A DNA stretch of 64,000 nucleotides, taken from Dallia pectoralis. Lineage: Eukaryota; Chordata; Actinopteri; Esociformes; Umbridae. Under the pieces are notes generated by a model. That model saw only the letters and a list, made by a program, of their open reading frames with translations. It made no database searches and had not been told where the DNA came from. The position numbers and the translations under genes are program-made. Each line of letters starts with the position of its first letter. The stretch's first letter is position 1. This document shows positions 55,322-64,000 of this stretch, one piece after another. The stretch lies in contig CM055730.1 of the NCBI GenBank assembly GCA_029465975.1, forward strand, positions 7,243,758 through 7,307,757, written 5' to 3'.

Positions 55322-56101
55322 ATTGTGTAGTACTCAATTAATCTAAATAGTATCTAAAAATACGAAATTAGATCTTACACCCGTGATGTGAATTTGGCCT
55401 ATTCCCAGAAAAGTTGGTCGTTTATTTCGGTCACCAATATTTTAATATTGATTTTAATATTGACAGAAATGTCCATTATAATGAATGACCTAAAAATCAT
55501 AATATTTATGTAGGCTTTCAGGCGACATTTTAACTGAAGTCAAGGGTCTTTCTGGCAGACCGATTCTCAACTTTGAGAGACGCGCACTTGTGCGCTTTGT
55601 GCGCTAAAATGTCCAGTTCAAGACTAACAAGCGCACTGCACAAATGTCCGCTTATAACTGCACGCTAATAGCTCGCTCGTTCACACTCATTTTGTTCGGC
55701 TAGTGGTTGTACAACAATGTACAGTCTAGTAGAGATCATATTTATTTAGGTAGAATGTACCCATAATATACTCATACTGCTTTAAACGTGAATATAACTT
55801 GTAGGTAACTTATTTCTTTTAGTTACTTTTCCTTAATTTGTTTGTAATTGTAGAGTTCATGGGGGAATATTGAGCCTTCTGTTGTTCATAAAAGGAGTTA
55901 CTGCTTCCTGCTTACATTTATCATTTAATCTATAACCCAGCCTATAGCTCAGCCAGCCAATTAAACGTTTCACTGAGCCAAAGTCTTTTCTGGGGAAGGA
56001 TGGAACAAATAATGCTTGATGCTATATGTATACGGACACTATGTTCCATCTGACCGTGGGCGTAGAGGTTCACTTAAAGTAATGTTCACCCTTTGTTTCA
56101 G
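55322..56101 (+). other. putative slc16a9 5' intron
   Basis: AT-rich unique sequence; no gene seen. Ends in the acceptor ccctttgtttcag. Confidence 0.5.
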
Positions 56102-56140
56102 GCGGTGTCATCTTTCCATTGAGACATTGTGTCTATCAAG

Positions 56141-56348
56141 ATGACCCTACCACAGAGCAGCAGTAAAGCCTTGGACGGGGGCTGGGGCTGGGCCATTGTG
56201 GCAGCTTGTTTCATGGCCCAGCTCCTTGGGTATGGATCGCCCCAGTCGGTAGGCGTCCTCTACCCAGAGTGGCTCACTGCTTACAAGGAGGGGAAGGGGA
56301 TGACAGCCTGGGTCGGGTCCCTGGTCTCCGGAGTCGGACTCATTGCCA
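56141..56348 (+). CDS. slc16a9: slc16a9 exon with start codon
   Basis: Residues 1-70: MTLPQSSSKALDGGWGWAIV, AACFMAQLLGYGSPQSVGVL, YPEWLTAYKEGKGMTAWVGS, LVSGVGLIA. The exon itself begins at 56102 (acceptor tttgtttcag). Donor gtatgt, phase 1. Confidence 0.95.
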
Positions 56349-59075
56349 GTATGTTTCATGTTTATATGGCGGTATAGTTTACAACATGTTATAGAAGTAC
56401 ACTTTATATAAAGTTGGAGGTATACTTTACAATGGGTTATAGAAGTACACTTTATAAAGGGGTAGTGATATACTTTACAATGGGTTATAGAAGTACACTT
56501 TTTAAAGGTTTAGGTATAATTTACAATTTTTTATAGACGTACACTCTATAAAGGGACAGATGTATACTTCAGAATGTGTTATAGAAGTACAGTTTATAAA
56601 GTGTAAGAGGTATACTATACAATGGGTTATATAAGTAAGAGTAAGAGTAAAGTTAGATGCATATTTTCTAAAGGATTGTGGATGTATACTGTATAACGGG
56701 AATACAGGTCTCCTTTATAAAAGATAAGATATGTAAACCTTATAGAAGAGTTAAATAGAGGTATATTTTACGATAGGTTATAGACGTGCACTTTCTAAAT
56801 AGTTATGGTGGTGAACATGTACTTCTATTCTCAGCAGTGGATCCTTAGCTTATAGGAGTGTCAGTTTTTTACTCAGGCTGGATCCCCCAGCCAATATGAG
56901 GGGTTGTTGCTCCTCTCTGCTGACAATCCTTTGACGAGAATCCTGGTTGCTGTTGCCTATGTTAATGTGTCTTTTTATCCCCAGGTCCAGTTTGCAGTGC
57001 CTGTGTGGTGAACTTTGGTGCGCGGCCGGTCACCATCTTCAGTGGTGTCATGGTTTCTGGGGGTTTGATGCTCAGTGCCTTCGCCCCCAACGTCCCCTTT
57101 CTCATATTCTCATACGGAATTGTTGTCGGTATGTTGCACATCAGCTAATGTTCTCTTACAGGGCTAGGCTAATGTTGTGTTCTGTTACATAAATAGACTA
57201 TAGGCTAATTTGATTTGTGTTTGGTGGTATTGCAGCGCTCTGGGCTAATGGGTTTGTGTTCTGTTGTATTTTAGGGTTGTTGGCTAATTGTCTTGTGTTC
57301 TGTTGTATTGTAGGGCTGTTGGCTAATGGGTTTGTGTTCTGTTGTATTGTAGGGCTGTTGGCTAATGGGTTTGTGTTCTGTTGTATTTTAGGGCTGTTGG
57401 CTAATTGTCTTGTGTTCTGTTGTATTGTAGGGCTGTTGGCTAATGGGTTTGTGTTCTGTTGTATTGTAGGGCTGTTGGCTAATGGGTTTGTGTTCTGTTG
57501 TATTGTAGGGCTGTTGGCTAATTGTCTTGTGTTTTGTTGTATTGTAGGGCTGTGGGCTAATGCTTTTGTGTTCTGTTGTAATGCAGGGCTGTTGGCTAAT
57601 TGTCTTGTGTACTGTTGTATTTCAGGACTCGGATGTGGGCTGCTGTGGGCTGCCACACTCACTATCACCTGCCAGTATTTTGATAAGAAGCGAGGCCTTG
57701 CACTGGGAATAGTCACGACAGGTACCCAACTAGCACTGCCTTTTTCTAGAACATGGAGAATATGTTAAACAAATGTCAACTGATTTGTTCTAGAACACCC
57801 TTGTGTTCTGTGGTGTTTTGTCGCATTCATTTGGGTTTTGTTTTGTGATTGTTTTTTTCTGTTCTATTGTGTTCAGGCTCTAGTGTTGGCGGTTTCCTGT
57901 ATGCTACAGGTCAAGTTGAGTTCATACAACTGTTTGGCCTAGATGGCTGTCTAATGGTCATTGGGGCTTTAGCCCTGAACATTATTGCCTGTGCTGGTCC
58001 AATGAGAGCCCTTCAACTCCCTACATATTACCTCAGACAGAGAGCAGCCGCTCTGGAACGGGCCCAGGAACAACAAGCTAGGACGAATAAGGAGTCACTA
58101 AAGCCGTCAGGAGCCAATGAGAAGAACCCTCAACCCAACAACCTGCTGATCACTGTCGAAACCAAAGACCCTAATGCCAGTGAGCGGGTCTTGCCGTGCT
58201 GCTTCACCAATGAGAAGGGTCTGCTGCGATGTTCTGCCTTGTTGGAGGCGATTAAAGCCAAACAGCGAGACTACTCCCAATACATACAGTCCATAGCTGA
58301 GCTGCTGCAGGACAGAGTTTTCATGTGTCTGTGTGTGGCACTGTTCTGCTTCTCCCTGGGGGCGTTCCCGCCTCTGCTCTTTCTGGAGGACGTGGCCCAA
58401 TCACAGGGTCTAATCGACAGCATCAGCCCCCTCCCCCTGGTGTCCATTGTGGTCATCTCCCAGGGTGTGGGGAAACTGCTTCTTGGGATGATGGCTGACC
58501 TGAGAGGGGTCGACAGTGTGGTCCTGTACTCCCTGACTGTGGTGGGTTCTGGGATGGCCCTGGTGTTGATCCCGCTGAGCCGAACGTATGTCCTTCTGCA
58601 GCTCCTCGCTGCTGGGCTGGGATTCCTGTCAGGGAACTGGTCCCTGACCTCCTACTGTACCACCAGCATAGTGGGAATAGACAGACTCACCCAGGCTCAC
58701 GGGATTCTCATGTTCTTCGGAGGGTTCGGGGTCATGCTGGGACCTCCCGTTGTAGGTAAGATGGACATTCACTTAATACTTCTGACTCGACTAGGTCCTC
58801 CAAAGTTGGGGAAAAACGTCCTCTGGCCACCTATGTTAATCTAGTGTTTCCTGAATGTTCTGTGATAATAAAGTGTTGTTGTTCTTTTCATTCCAGGCTG
58901 GTTTTATGACTGGACACTGTCTTATGACTTGGCCTTCTACCTCAGTGGAGGCTGTGTGATGCTGGGAGGAGGCTGTCTACTGCTTGCTGCTCTGCCATGC
59001 TGGGACAGGAAGTCAGAGTTCAGACCTGACATTCAGTACAATGGCAGTTGTGAACACGTAGCCTCTGTTGCCTAA
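56141..59075 (+). CDS. slc16a9: monocarboxylate transporter 9 (slc16a9), five coding exons (overview)
   Basis: Exons 56141-56348, 56985-57128, 57626-57721, 57877-58755 and 58897-59075 join in phase to 501 codons plus stop (human MCT9 about 509). Both MCT signatures are present: LDGGWGW at the first helix and YFDKKRGLALG between helices 4 and 5. The expected 12 helices are split by a hydrophilic central loop (about residues 200-265). MCT9 is a plasma-membrane solute carrier; the human locus is associated with carnitine and urate levels and transport of creatine has been reported. The start is the ATG at 56141: an in-frame TGA lies just upstream and the GTG at 56129 has no support. Whether this is the a or b teleost paralog cannot be told. 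Confidence 0.96.
56375..56800. repeat. diverged 46-bp repeats in slc16a9 intron
   Basis: About eight diverged copies of a unit with aggtatactttacaatgggt and tatagaagtacactttata. Confidence 0.8.
56985..57128 (+). CDS. slc16a9: slc16a9 exon 2 (coding)
   Basis: Residues 70-117, SPVCSACVVNFGARPVTIFS, GVMVSGGLMLSAFAPNVPFL, IFSYGIVV(G); helices 2-4. Acceptor atccccag, donor gtatgt, phase 1 to 1. Confidence 0.97.
57221..57625 (+). repeat. slc16a9: 39-bp minisatellite of acceptor-like units, 10 copies plus the true acceptor
   Basis: AG-ending pyrimidine-rich sites (tgttctgttgtattgtag) occur at exactly 39-bp spacing with following bases at 57236, 57275, 57314, 57353, 57392, 57431, 57470, 57509, 57548, 57587, and finally the true exon start 57626 (tgtactgttgtatttcag). 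The sequence is open in the frame of the exon and reads GLLANGFVFCCIV or GLLANCLVFCCIV per unit. Confidence 0.95.
57626..57721 (+). CDS. slc16a9: slc16a9 exon 3 (coding)
   Basis: Residues 117-149, (G)LGCGLLWAATLTITCQYFDK, KRGLALGIVTT(G), carrying the second MCT signature. Donor gtaccc, 96 bp, phase 1 to 1. Confidence 0.96.
57877..58755 (+). CDS. slc16a9: slc16a9 exon 4 (coding)
   Basis: Residues 149-442: (G)SSVGGFLYATGQVEFIQLFG, LDGCLMVIGALALNIIACAG, a charged loop (YYLRQRAAALERAQEQQARTN ...), then helices 7-11 including VISQGVGKLLLGMMADLRGV, SGNWSLTSYCTTSIVGIDRL and GILMFFGGFGVMLGPPVV. Acceptor attgtgttcag, donor gtaaga. Confidence 0.97.
58897..59075 (+). CDS. slc16a9: slc16a9 terminal exon
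   Basis: Residues 443-501, (G)WFYDWTLSYDLAFYLSGGCV, MLGGGCLLLAALPCWDRKSE ... CEHVASVA and TAA; the last helix and short cytosolic tail. Acceptor tcattccag. Confidence 0.97.
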
Positions 59076-59611
59076 AGAACAGCGCCATAGATGGCAAACA
59101 TTTTTGAGGTCCATTACGGGTGTTCATTTTTTCAGTGTCACACATTTTTCCCACGTCTGATTTCTTTTCTCAGTCTGTTTGCCAGCCATAAAAGGGAGAT
59201 GTTCAAAAATGTAAAGGTCCATTTTAAATTCTACATTTGATGCCGTTTAAGATGTTCAAGTGTGTCCTGGAGTGGTCTATTAAACTAACTTCTCGCAGGA
59301 CGGATTAGAGGGGTTGGCTCTCGACTGATTGATAAAGAATCACTGTCAACAGACAGAAAAACAGACTTTTTTATTTATTTACTTGAGGCTCATATAAAAG
59401 CTTTTACATTAGGGAAGTGTTTTGGTAAGGTAACGTTACATTGCTTACATGTAGGCCATCCATGTTGTCTTCATGATCTGGTCAGTACATTTAGTTTTTT
59501 ACTAGAGGCAGTAAGATTTATCCGAAGCCAGTTTTATTGCTTGTTTGTCTTTGACTATTGTGGCCTAGTTTTTAAAGGGTGCAACAATCCATTGTCGCCC
59601 TCCAGAAACCT

Positions 59612-59952
59612 TGAAACATGGACAGAGAGAACGAGGGTTCTAAACATGGACAGAGAGAACGAGGGTTCTAAACATGGACAGAGAGAACGAGGGTTCTAAA
59701 CATGGACAGAGAGAACGAGGGTTCTAAACATGGACAGAGAGAACGAGGGTTCTAAACATGGACAGAGAGAACGAGGGTTCTAAACATGGACAGAGAGAAC
59801 GAGGGTTCTAAACATGGACAGAGAGAACGAGGGTTCTAAACAAGGACAGAGAAAACGAGGGTTCTAAACATGGACAGAGAGAACGAGGGTTCTAAACATG
59901 GACAGAGAAAACAAGGGCCCTAAACAAGGACAGAGAGAACGAGGGTTCTAAA
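59612..59952. repeat. 28-bp minisatellite, 12 copies, likely in the slc16a9 3' UTR
   Basis: Unit tggacagagagaacgagggt plus tctaaaca; very uniform, the last copies diverged (aaggacagagaaaacg). Confidence 0.95.
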
Positions 59953-62900
59953 AAGAGGGATACATGTTCACTATGCAAATGTTGGCATTACTACAACAAC
60001 CTTTTTATATGTGTGTTTTGTCTTGACTGCCTGTATTTTTGTTAGACAGTTTGTCCATCATTACATGTAGAGAATCTCTGAAATTATACAGATAGAGACT
60101 GTTTCTCCATCACTACCTAGATAATTGATGCTGTTTTATTTCTGTATGACTGTGTTCAGTTGAATTTTGACAAGATTGCCAAGTAGGGGATACAATGTTT
60201 CTAATATGTTATTGAATTTTTTTTTACAAGCAAATTACAGTTATACAGAATACTCCTGTTAAGTTTGAATTTGTAATTGAATACTAATTGTCGCAATATT
60301 GATTTTTGTATGGCTAAGTAAACAAGGCAGGTCCTTCTCTACGTTTTTATGCAATACTTTTAATGTATTCAATTGTAATTGTTATATACTGTAATTTGAA
60401 GGCAGTTGTTTAACATGCACTGTTCTGAGAACATCTGTTCTTATGCCTTGACAATGCACACACACAAATTTGTTTTCATTTCTGACACAATTTCTACCCT
60501 TTGAAATGTACATTGTTAAACTTGAAAGTATTTTCCAGAAACGGAAGAACGGCCGCCGTGTCATCCAAAACCACAATTATTATTGCTGCTTTTCCACTTT
60601 GATGTTTTATTAGATTGTCTTAAGATTTGTTGACATTTGTTATTTATGTGGTATGTTTTCGTTCAACTCCACTCGCATGTACTATAATACAACTTTTGAC
60701 TAAATAATATGTTACAGGTTCTTGTTTTTCTTTGCCTGCAGTAACAGAGCAATTTCTATGGTGGACTATGCTAAAACATGCAAGCACCTATGACACGCAG
60801 AATAAGGAATTATATAGAATAAAAAAGTCTCTGACATGTAAAATAAATAACAATATTTTACCCAGGGCTTCCCTGGAAAATAACGCAATTAGGTTTGTAG
60901 GGTTAGTATTTTGTTATTCTGTTGCCATGCTATGTTGCGTATTAGCGACTCCTTGAAGCCTAGACTTCCTTGTTGAGCAATTTGCATGAAGAGAAAACAC
61001 ATCTTGACATTATCTGTTATTGCCAAGGGCTGATGGTAGAACGGTTTCAGATCCCCTTTACTTTCACAACCGAAGCTACATAAAAATGTGTCCAGGGTTA
61101 TTCAGATTTTTTTTAAAGAATTTGTGTTCCATCAAGTAAGCGGAGTACTGTTTCTTAAATTGAGTAACGTTTTGGCATGTTTTAACTACCAAACACAAAA
61201 CGTCTTTTGATGAGATAAAAAATGAATGTTATTGCTTGTTTCTTTAGAATAAAGAATCCCAGATTAGTTAAAGAATCACAGGAAGCAGCGTTCATTAAAT
61301 CAAGAATAATACTAGTGGAAGGAAATTGAAAGATAAAGTCACATACTCTTTACAATGTAAAAAGAGACACGGTGACAATCAAATGTTCTGTGAGTGTTCC
61401 CACTCATGACAATTGGTTTGGTTTTTTAGTTTAATCAAGAAACGAGGGCCTGCAAAAATAACCTAATATTCCAGATGTAGCCACTAGGGAGCACTGTTAA
61501 TACGCTTTACAGAAGATTCAGAACACACCTCTAACAATTTCCATTTTTCTACTCCTGCTTAAAATACGTTGGATTTCCCTGTCTTAATATATTCACAATT
61601 AAACTAATGGAAATCCTGCATTATTCGGTTCATACTTACTAATTAAGACATTTCTATACATTGTAAAAGATGACACATGATTACATGGGGGGTTTTTTAT
61701 CATCGGGGCCCATTCCTATAGCAATAGCCATCTTATTTGATTTTGTTGAGGTACCACTGGCATAATAAAGCATGTTAAGTGCGTTAGGTTTCTATTTCTG
61801 TTGGCACTGCTGTGTATGTGTCGATTCAAAGGAACAGCAGCAGGCAGTCTGAATATAATTCACCTCGTGGCTGGTAGAGTTTTTTTAATCAATAGCCACC
61901 TTGGTGTCCATGGAAACAGCCCGGAGACAGAAAGCTGCTAGCTGGTGTTTCGATAGCAACCTTACAGCGCTCAGCACTGTGTATACGTGTGTGTGTACAT
62001 GTGTGTGCACACGCGTGTGTTTGTACGTGTGTGTTTGTGTGTATATGTGCATAAGTCAAGTGTTTCTTACAAAACTGGTTCACCTAGGTTTTTCGGCTAA
62101 ACGGCGATGTCATTGATGTTCAGTATACTAGGCAGGTCACGCATCTTCTTACTCTGGTAAACTGGTCTTTGCTAAATACACAACACCAGACTCACTGATA
62201 CCTGCTTATATACAGGTCGCTCTTCTGCAAATCCACACTTCACCTGAGCTCACTTCTCAATGTCTGCCCAACCCCTAAAAGTCAGAGAGACATTTTTCAA
62301 GTCAATACTTCCTTTGGCCATAACTCTGTTCTTCGACGATTGGAATGAGCCAAACAATAAGAAGTCAATAAATGTATATTCAGCTATGCAAAAAAACAGA
62401 AATGTATTTTTATTGTCAGTAGATTTAATTTTCTAACATACAGAATAGATCTTATAGCCTCACATTGTAGATAAACTGGGTCTGTTTTAAGATTTGTGCA
62501 CATCTTCAGATTTGTGCATCAGTGAGCTCCGAGAACAATTCAACCAAGAGCAATTATACATGTCCATTTTGGACATGAATGGGCCAATGTGTGGTCCAGT
62601 GTGTTGTGATAGAGAGAAAGAATCTAGGTTAGTGGAGCGTTGTACAGCCAGGGGTAGAATATTCCTCTCAGAATTATGAGCTGCTATTTACCAGAGCTGT
62701 GCTCTTAGAGAGAGGAAAGATATAGTAATTGTGTCATAAACCCTCGAAAAAAGGTTTCCCAGAATATGTAATTTTATTGAAATCACTTGACAGTTCATTG
62801 ACCCATAACATTAATCAGCAGGTAAAACCAATGACCGAACTTATTATTGGATGTAGCTTGTGCACTATCATTATCATGCCAGTGGATTTCTCCACACCTA

Positions 62901-63270
62901 ACTGGTGCTAGTGCATGAGAGCTACGGTAAGCCTTTAAGAGGGCCTAAATGAGTGCTGTTACTACTATAATATGTGCTCTAGAAATTAACGTGGGCTAAA
63001 TAACTAGTTCAATGACTACAGAAAGTCTAAACTCAAACTAAAAGTTTGTGCTGTCAAAGTACTTAGGAAGAACTTACTTTTTTAGCTGTTATACTGTCGT
63101 TGGCTGACATATCATTATAACATATGATGGTTGGATGGCAGACTGTCATTGGCTGACAGATTATTATAACGTAACACTGGTAGACTGACTAACTGCAATT
63201 GGCTAGCAGTCTACACAGATTCCTGGAAGGTATATATATATCCAATCAGGTTATAAGATCGGCCTAGTGT
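59953..63270 (+). other. sequence downstream of slc16a9
   Basis: AT-rich, no gene recognised. AATAAA words at 60842 and 61249 could be polyadenylation signals. A (gt)n-type microsatellite lies at 61979-62052. Confidence 0.55.
61979..62052. repeat. GT-rich microsatellite
   Basis: gtgtgtgtacatgtgtgtgc and related alternating purine-pyrimidine words, interrupted by acgc. Confidence 0.9.
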
Positions 63271-63600
63271 TAGAAACGATGTTAGGAACGATGTTAGTAA
63301 CGGTGTCAGAAAAACGGTGTTAGTAACGGTGTTAGAAAAACAGTGTTAGTAACGGAGTTAGAAAAACGGTGTTAGTAACGGTGTCAGTAAAACGGTGTTA
63401 GTAACGGTGTTAGAAAAATGGTGTTAGTAACGGTGTTAGAAAAACGGTGTTAGTAACGGAGTTAGAAAAACGGTGTTAGTAACGGTGTTAGAAAAATGGT
63501 GTCAGTAACGGTGTTAGAAAAACGGTGTTAGTAACGGTGTTAGAAAAACGGTGTTAGTAACGGTGTCAGAAAAACGGTGTTAGTAACGGTGTTAGGAATG
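63271..63600. repeat. 25-27-bp minisatellite gtgttagtaacggtgttaga
   Basis: About 13 copies of ggtgttagtaacggtgttag followed by aaaaac, with cag/gga variants. Continues as diverged gttaagaac words to about 63690. Confidence 0.93.
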
Positions 63601-63704
63601 GTTTTAAGAACAGTGTTAAGAACTGTGTAAGGGATGGTGTTAAGAACGATGTTGGGAACAGTGTGTGGAACAGTCTTTAGAACGGTGTTAGGAACAACAG
63701 TGCT

Positions 63705-63812
63705 GCCTGTCTGTCACTCTGTCCATCTGTCTGTCACTCTGTCCTTCTGTCTGTCTGTCACTTTGTCTGTCTGTCTGTCTGTCTGTCCATCTGTCTGTCA
63801 CTCTGTCTGTAA
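63705..63812. repeat. TCTG-rich microsatellite
   Basis: ctgtctgtcactctgtccat-type repeat, (tctg)n with interruptions. The rest of the window to 64000 shows no gene. Confidence 0.9.
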
Positions 63813-64000
63813 TTGATGTGATGGTAAACAGCTCCGTCTTGGTGAAACAGTACATGCGCTCTTTTAGAGGCTGTCTGCGTCTGATGCTGCAGCGTACGTT
63901 TTCCTGTGCACGTTGTTCTTCTGAGGGGAGGAGAGAGGGAGACGGGATGAGTCATGCTGTAGTGGAGGAAAGAAGGAGGGGTAAGAGTAAAGCATCACGC

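Noticed and set aside
53736..56100. A myoregulin-like micropeptide, expected from mammalian gene order between CCDC6 and SLC16A9
   Set aside because: I looked for a short + strand frame with a C-terminal helix of that type and recognised none.
56129..56131. GTG as start of slc16a9
   Set aside because: Eukaryotic initiation at GTG is unlikely, and the ATG at 56141 leads directly to the MCT signature.

Overview
The window is nuclear DNA of a ray-finned (teleost) fish. The evidence is intron-split vertebrate genes with GT/AG splice sites, a decayed fish Tc1-like transposon, several small teleost-type dispersed repeats, and introns packed with minisatellites. A palindromic MITE at 6925-7031 and the Tc1 family resemble repeats I know from salmonid and pike genomes, but the species cannot be fixed from this sequence alone.

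Three genes lie head to tail on the + strand in the order ank3 - ccdc6 - slc16a9, the neighbourhood known from human 10q21.2. (1) Positions 13-40510 hold the 3' part of ank3 (ankyrin-G). The ankyrin-repeat exons lie off the left edge. Present are the linker, the ZU5-ZU5-UPA spectrin-binding exons, a 27-bp microexon, a ~7.5 kb giant exon (axon-initial-segment/neural isoform type), three death-domain exons and the C-terminal regulatory exons. Exon phases add up to one open frame of about 3,735 residues. (2) Positions 44938-51426 hold a complete nine-exon ccdc6 (448 aa). (3) Positions 56141-59075 hold a complete five-exon slc16a9 (MCT9, 501 aa), probably with a non-coding first exon ending at 55284. 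The genes share conserved order, not a common pathway: ankyrin-G anchors membrane proteins to spectrin, CCDC6 is a coiled-coil phosphoprotein, and MCT9 is a 12-helix plasma-membrane carrier.

Between exons the window is dominated by tandem repeats with units of 11-52 bp, some over 1 kb long. Several give long meaningless ORFs in more than one frame.

The most unusual signal is that minisatellites have repeatedly captured splice sites. In slc16a9 intron 2 a 39-bp unit carries ten extra acceptor-like sites, all in phase and stop-free with the real exon. In ank3 the acceptor of the exon at 3981 and the donor of the exon at 17236-17390 are each copied about four times, and an array of about twenty 40-bp units resembles the acceptor of that same exon. 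A 15-bp array of about 56 copies ends 16 bp before another ank3 acceptor and leaves almost no polypyrimidine tract. The giant exon also contains a coding 27-bp minisatellite of 13 units.
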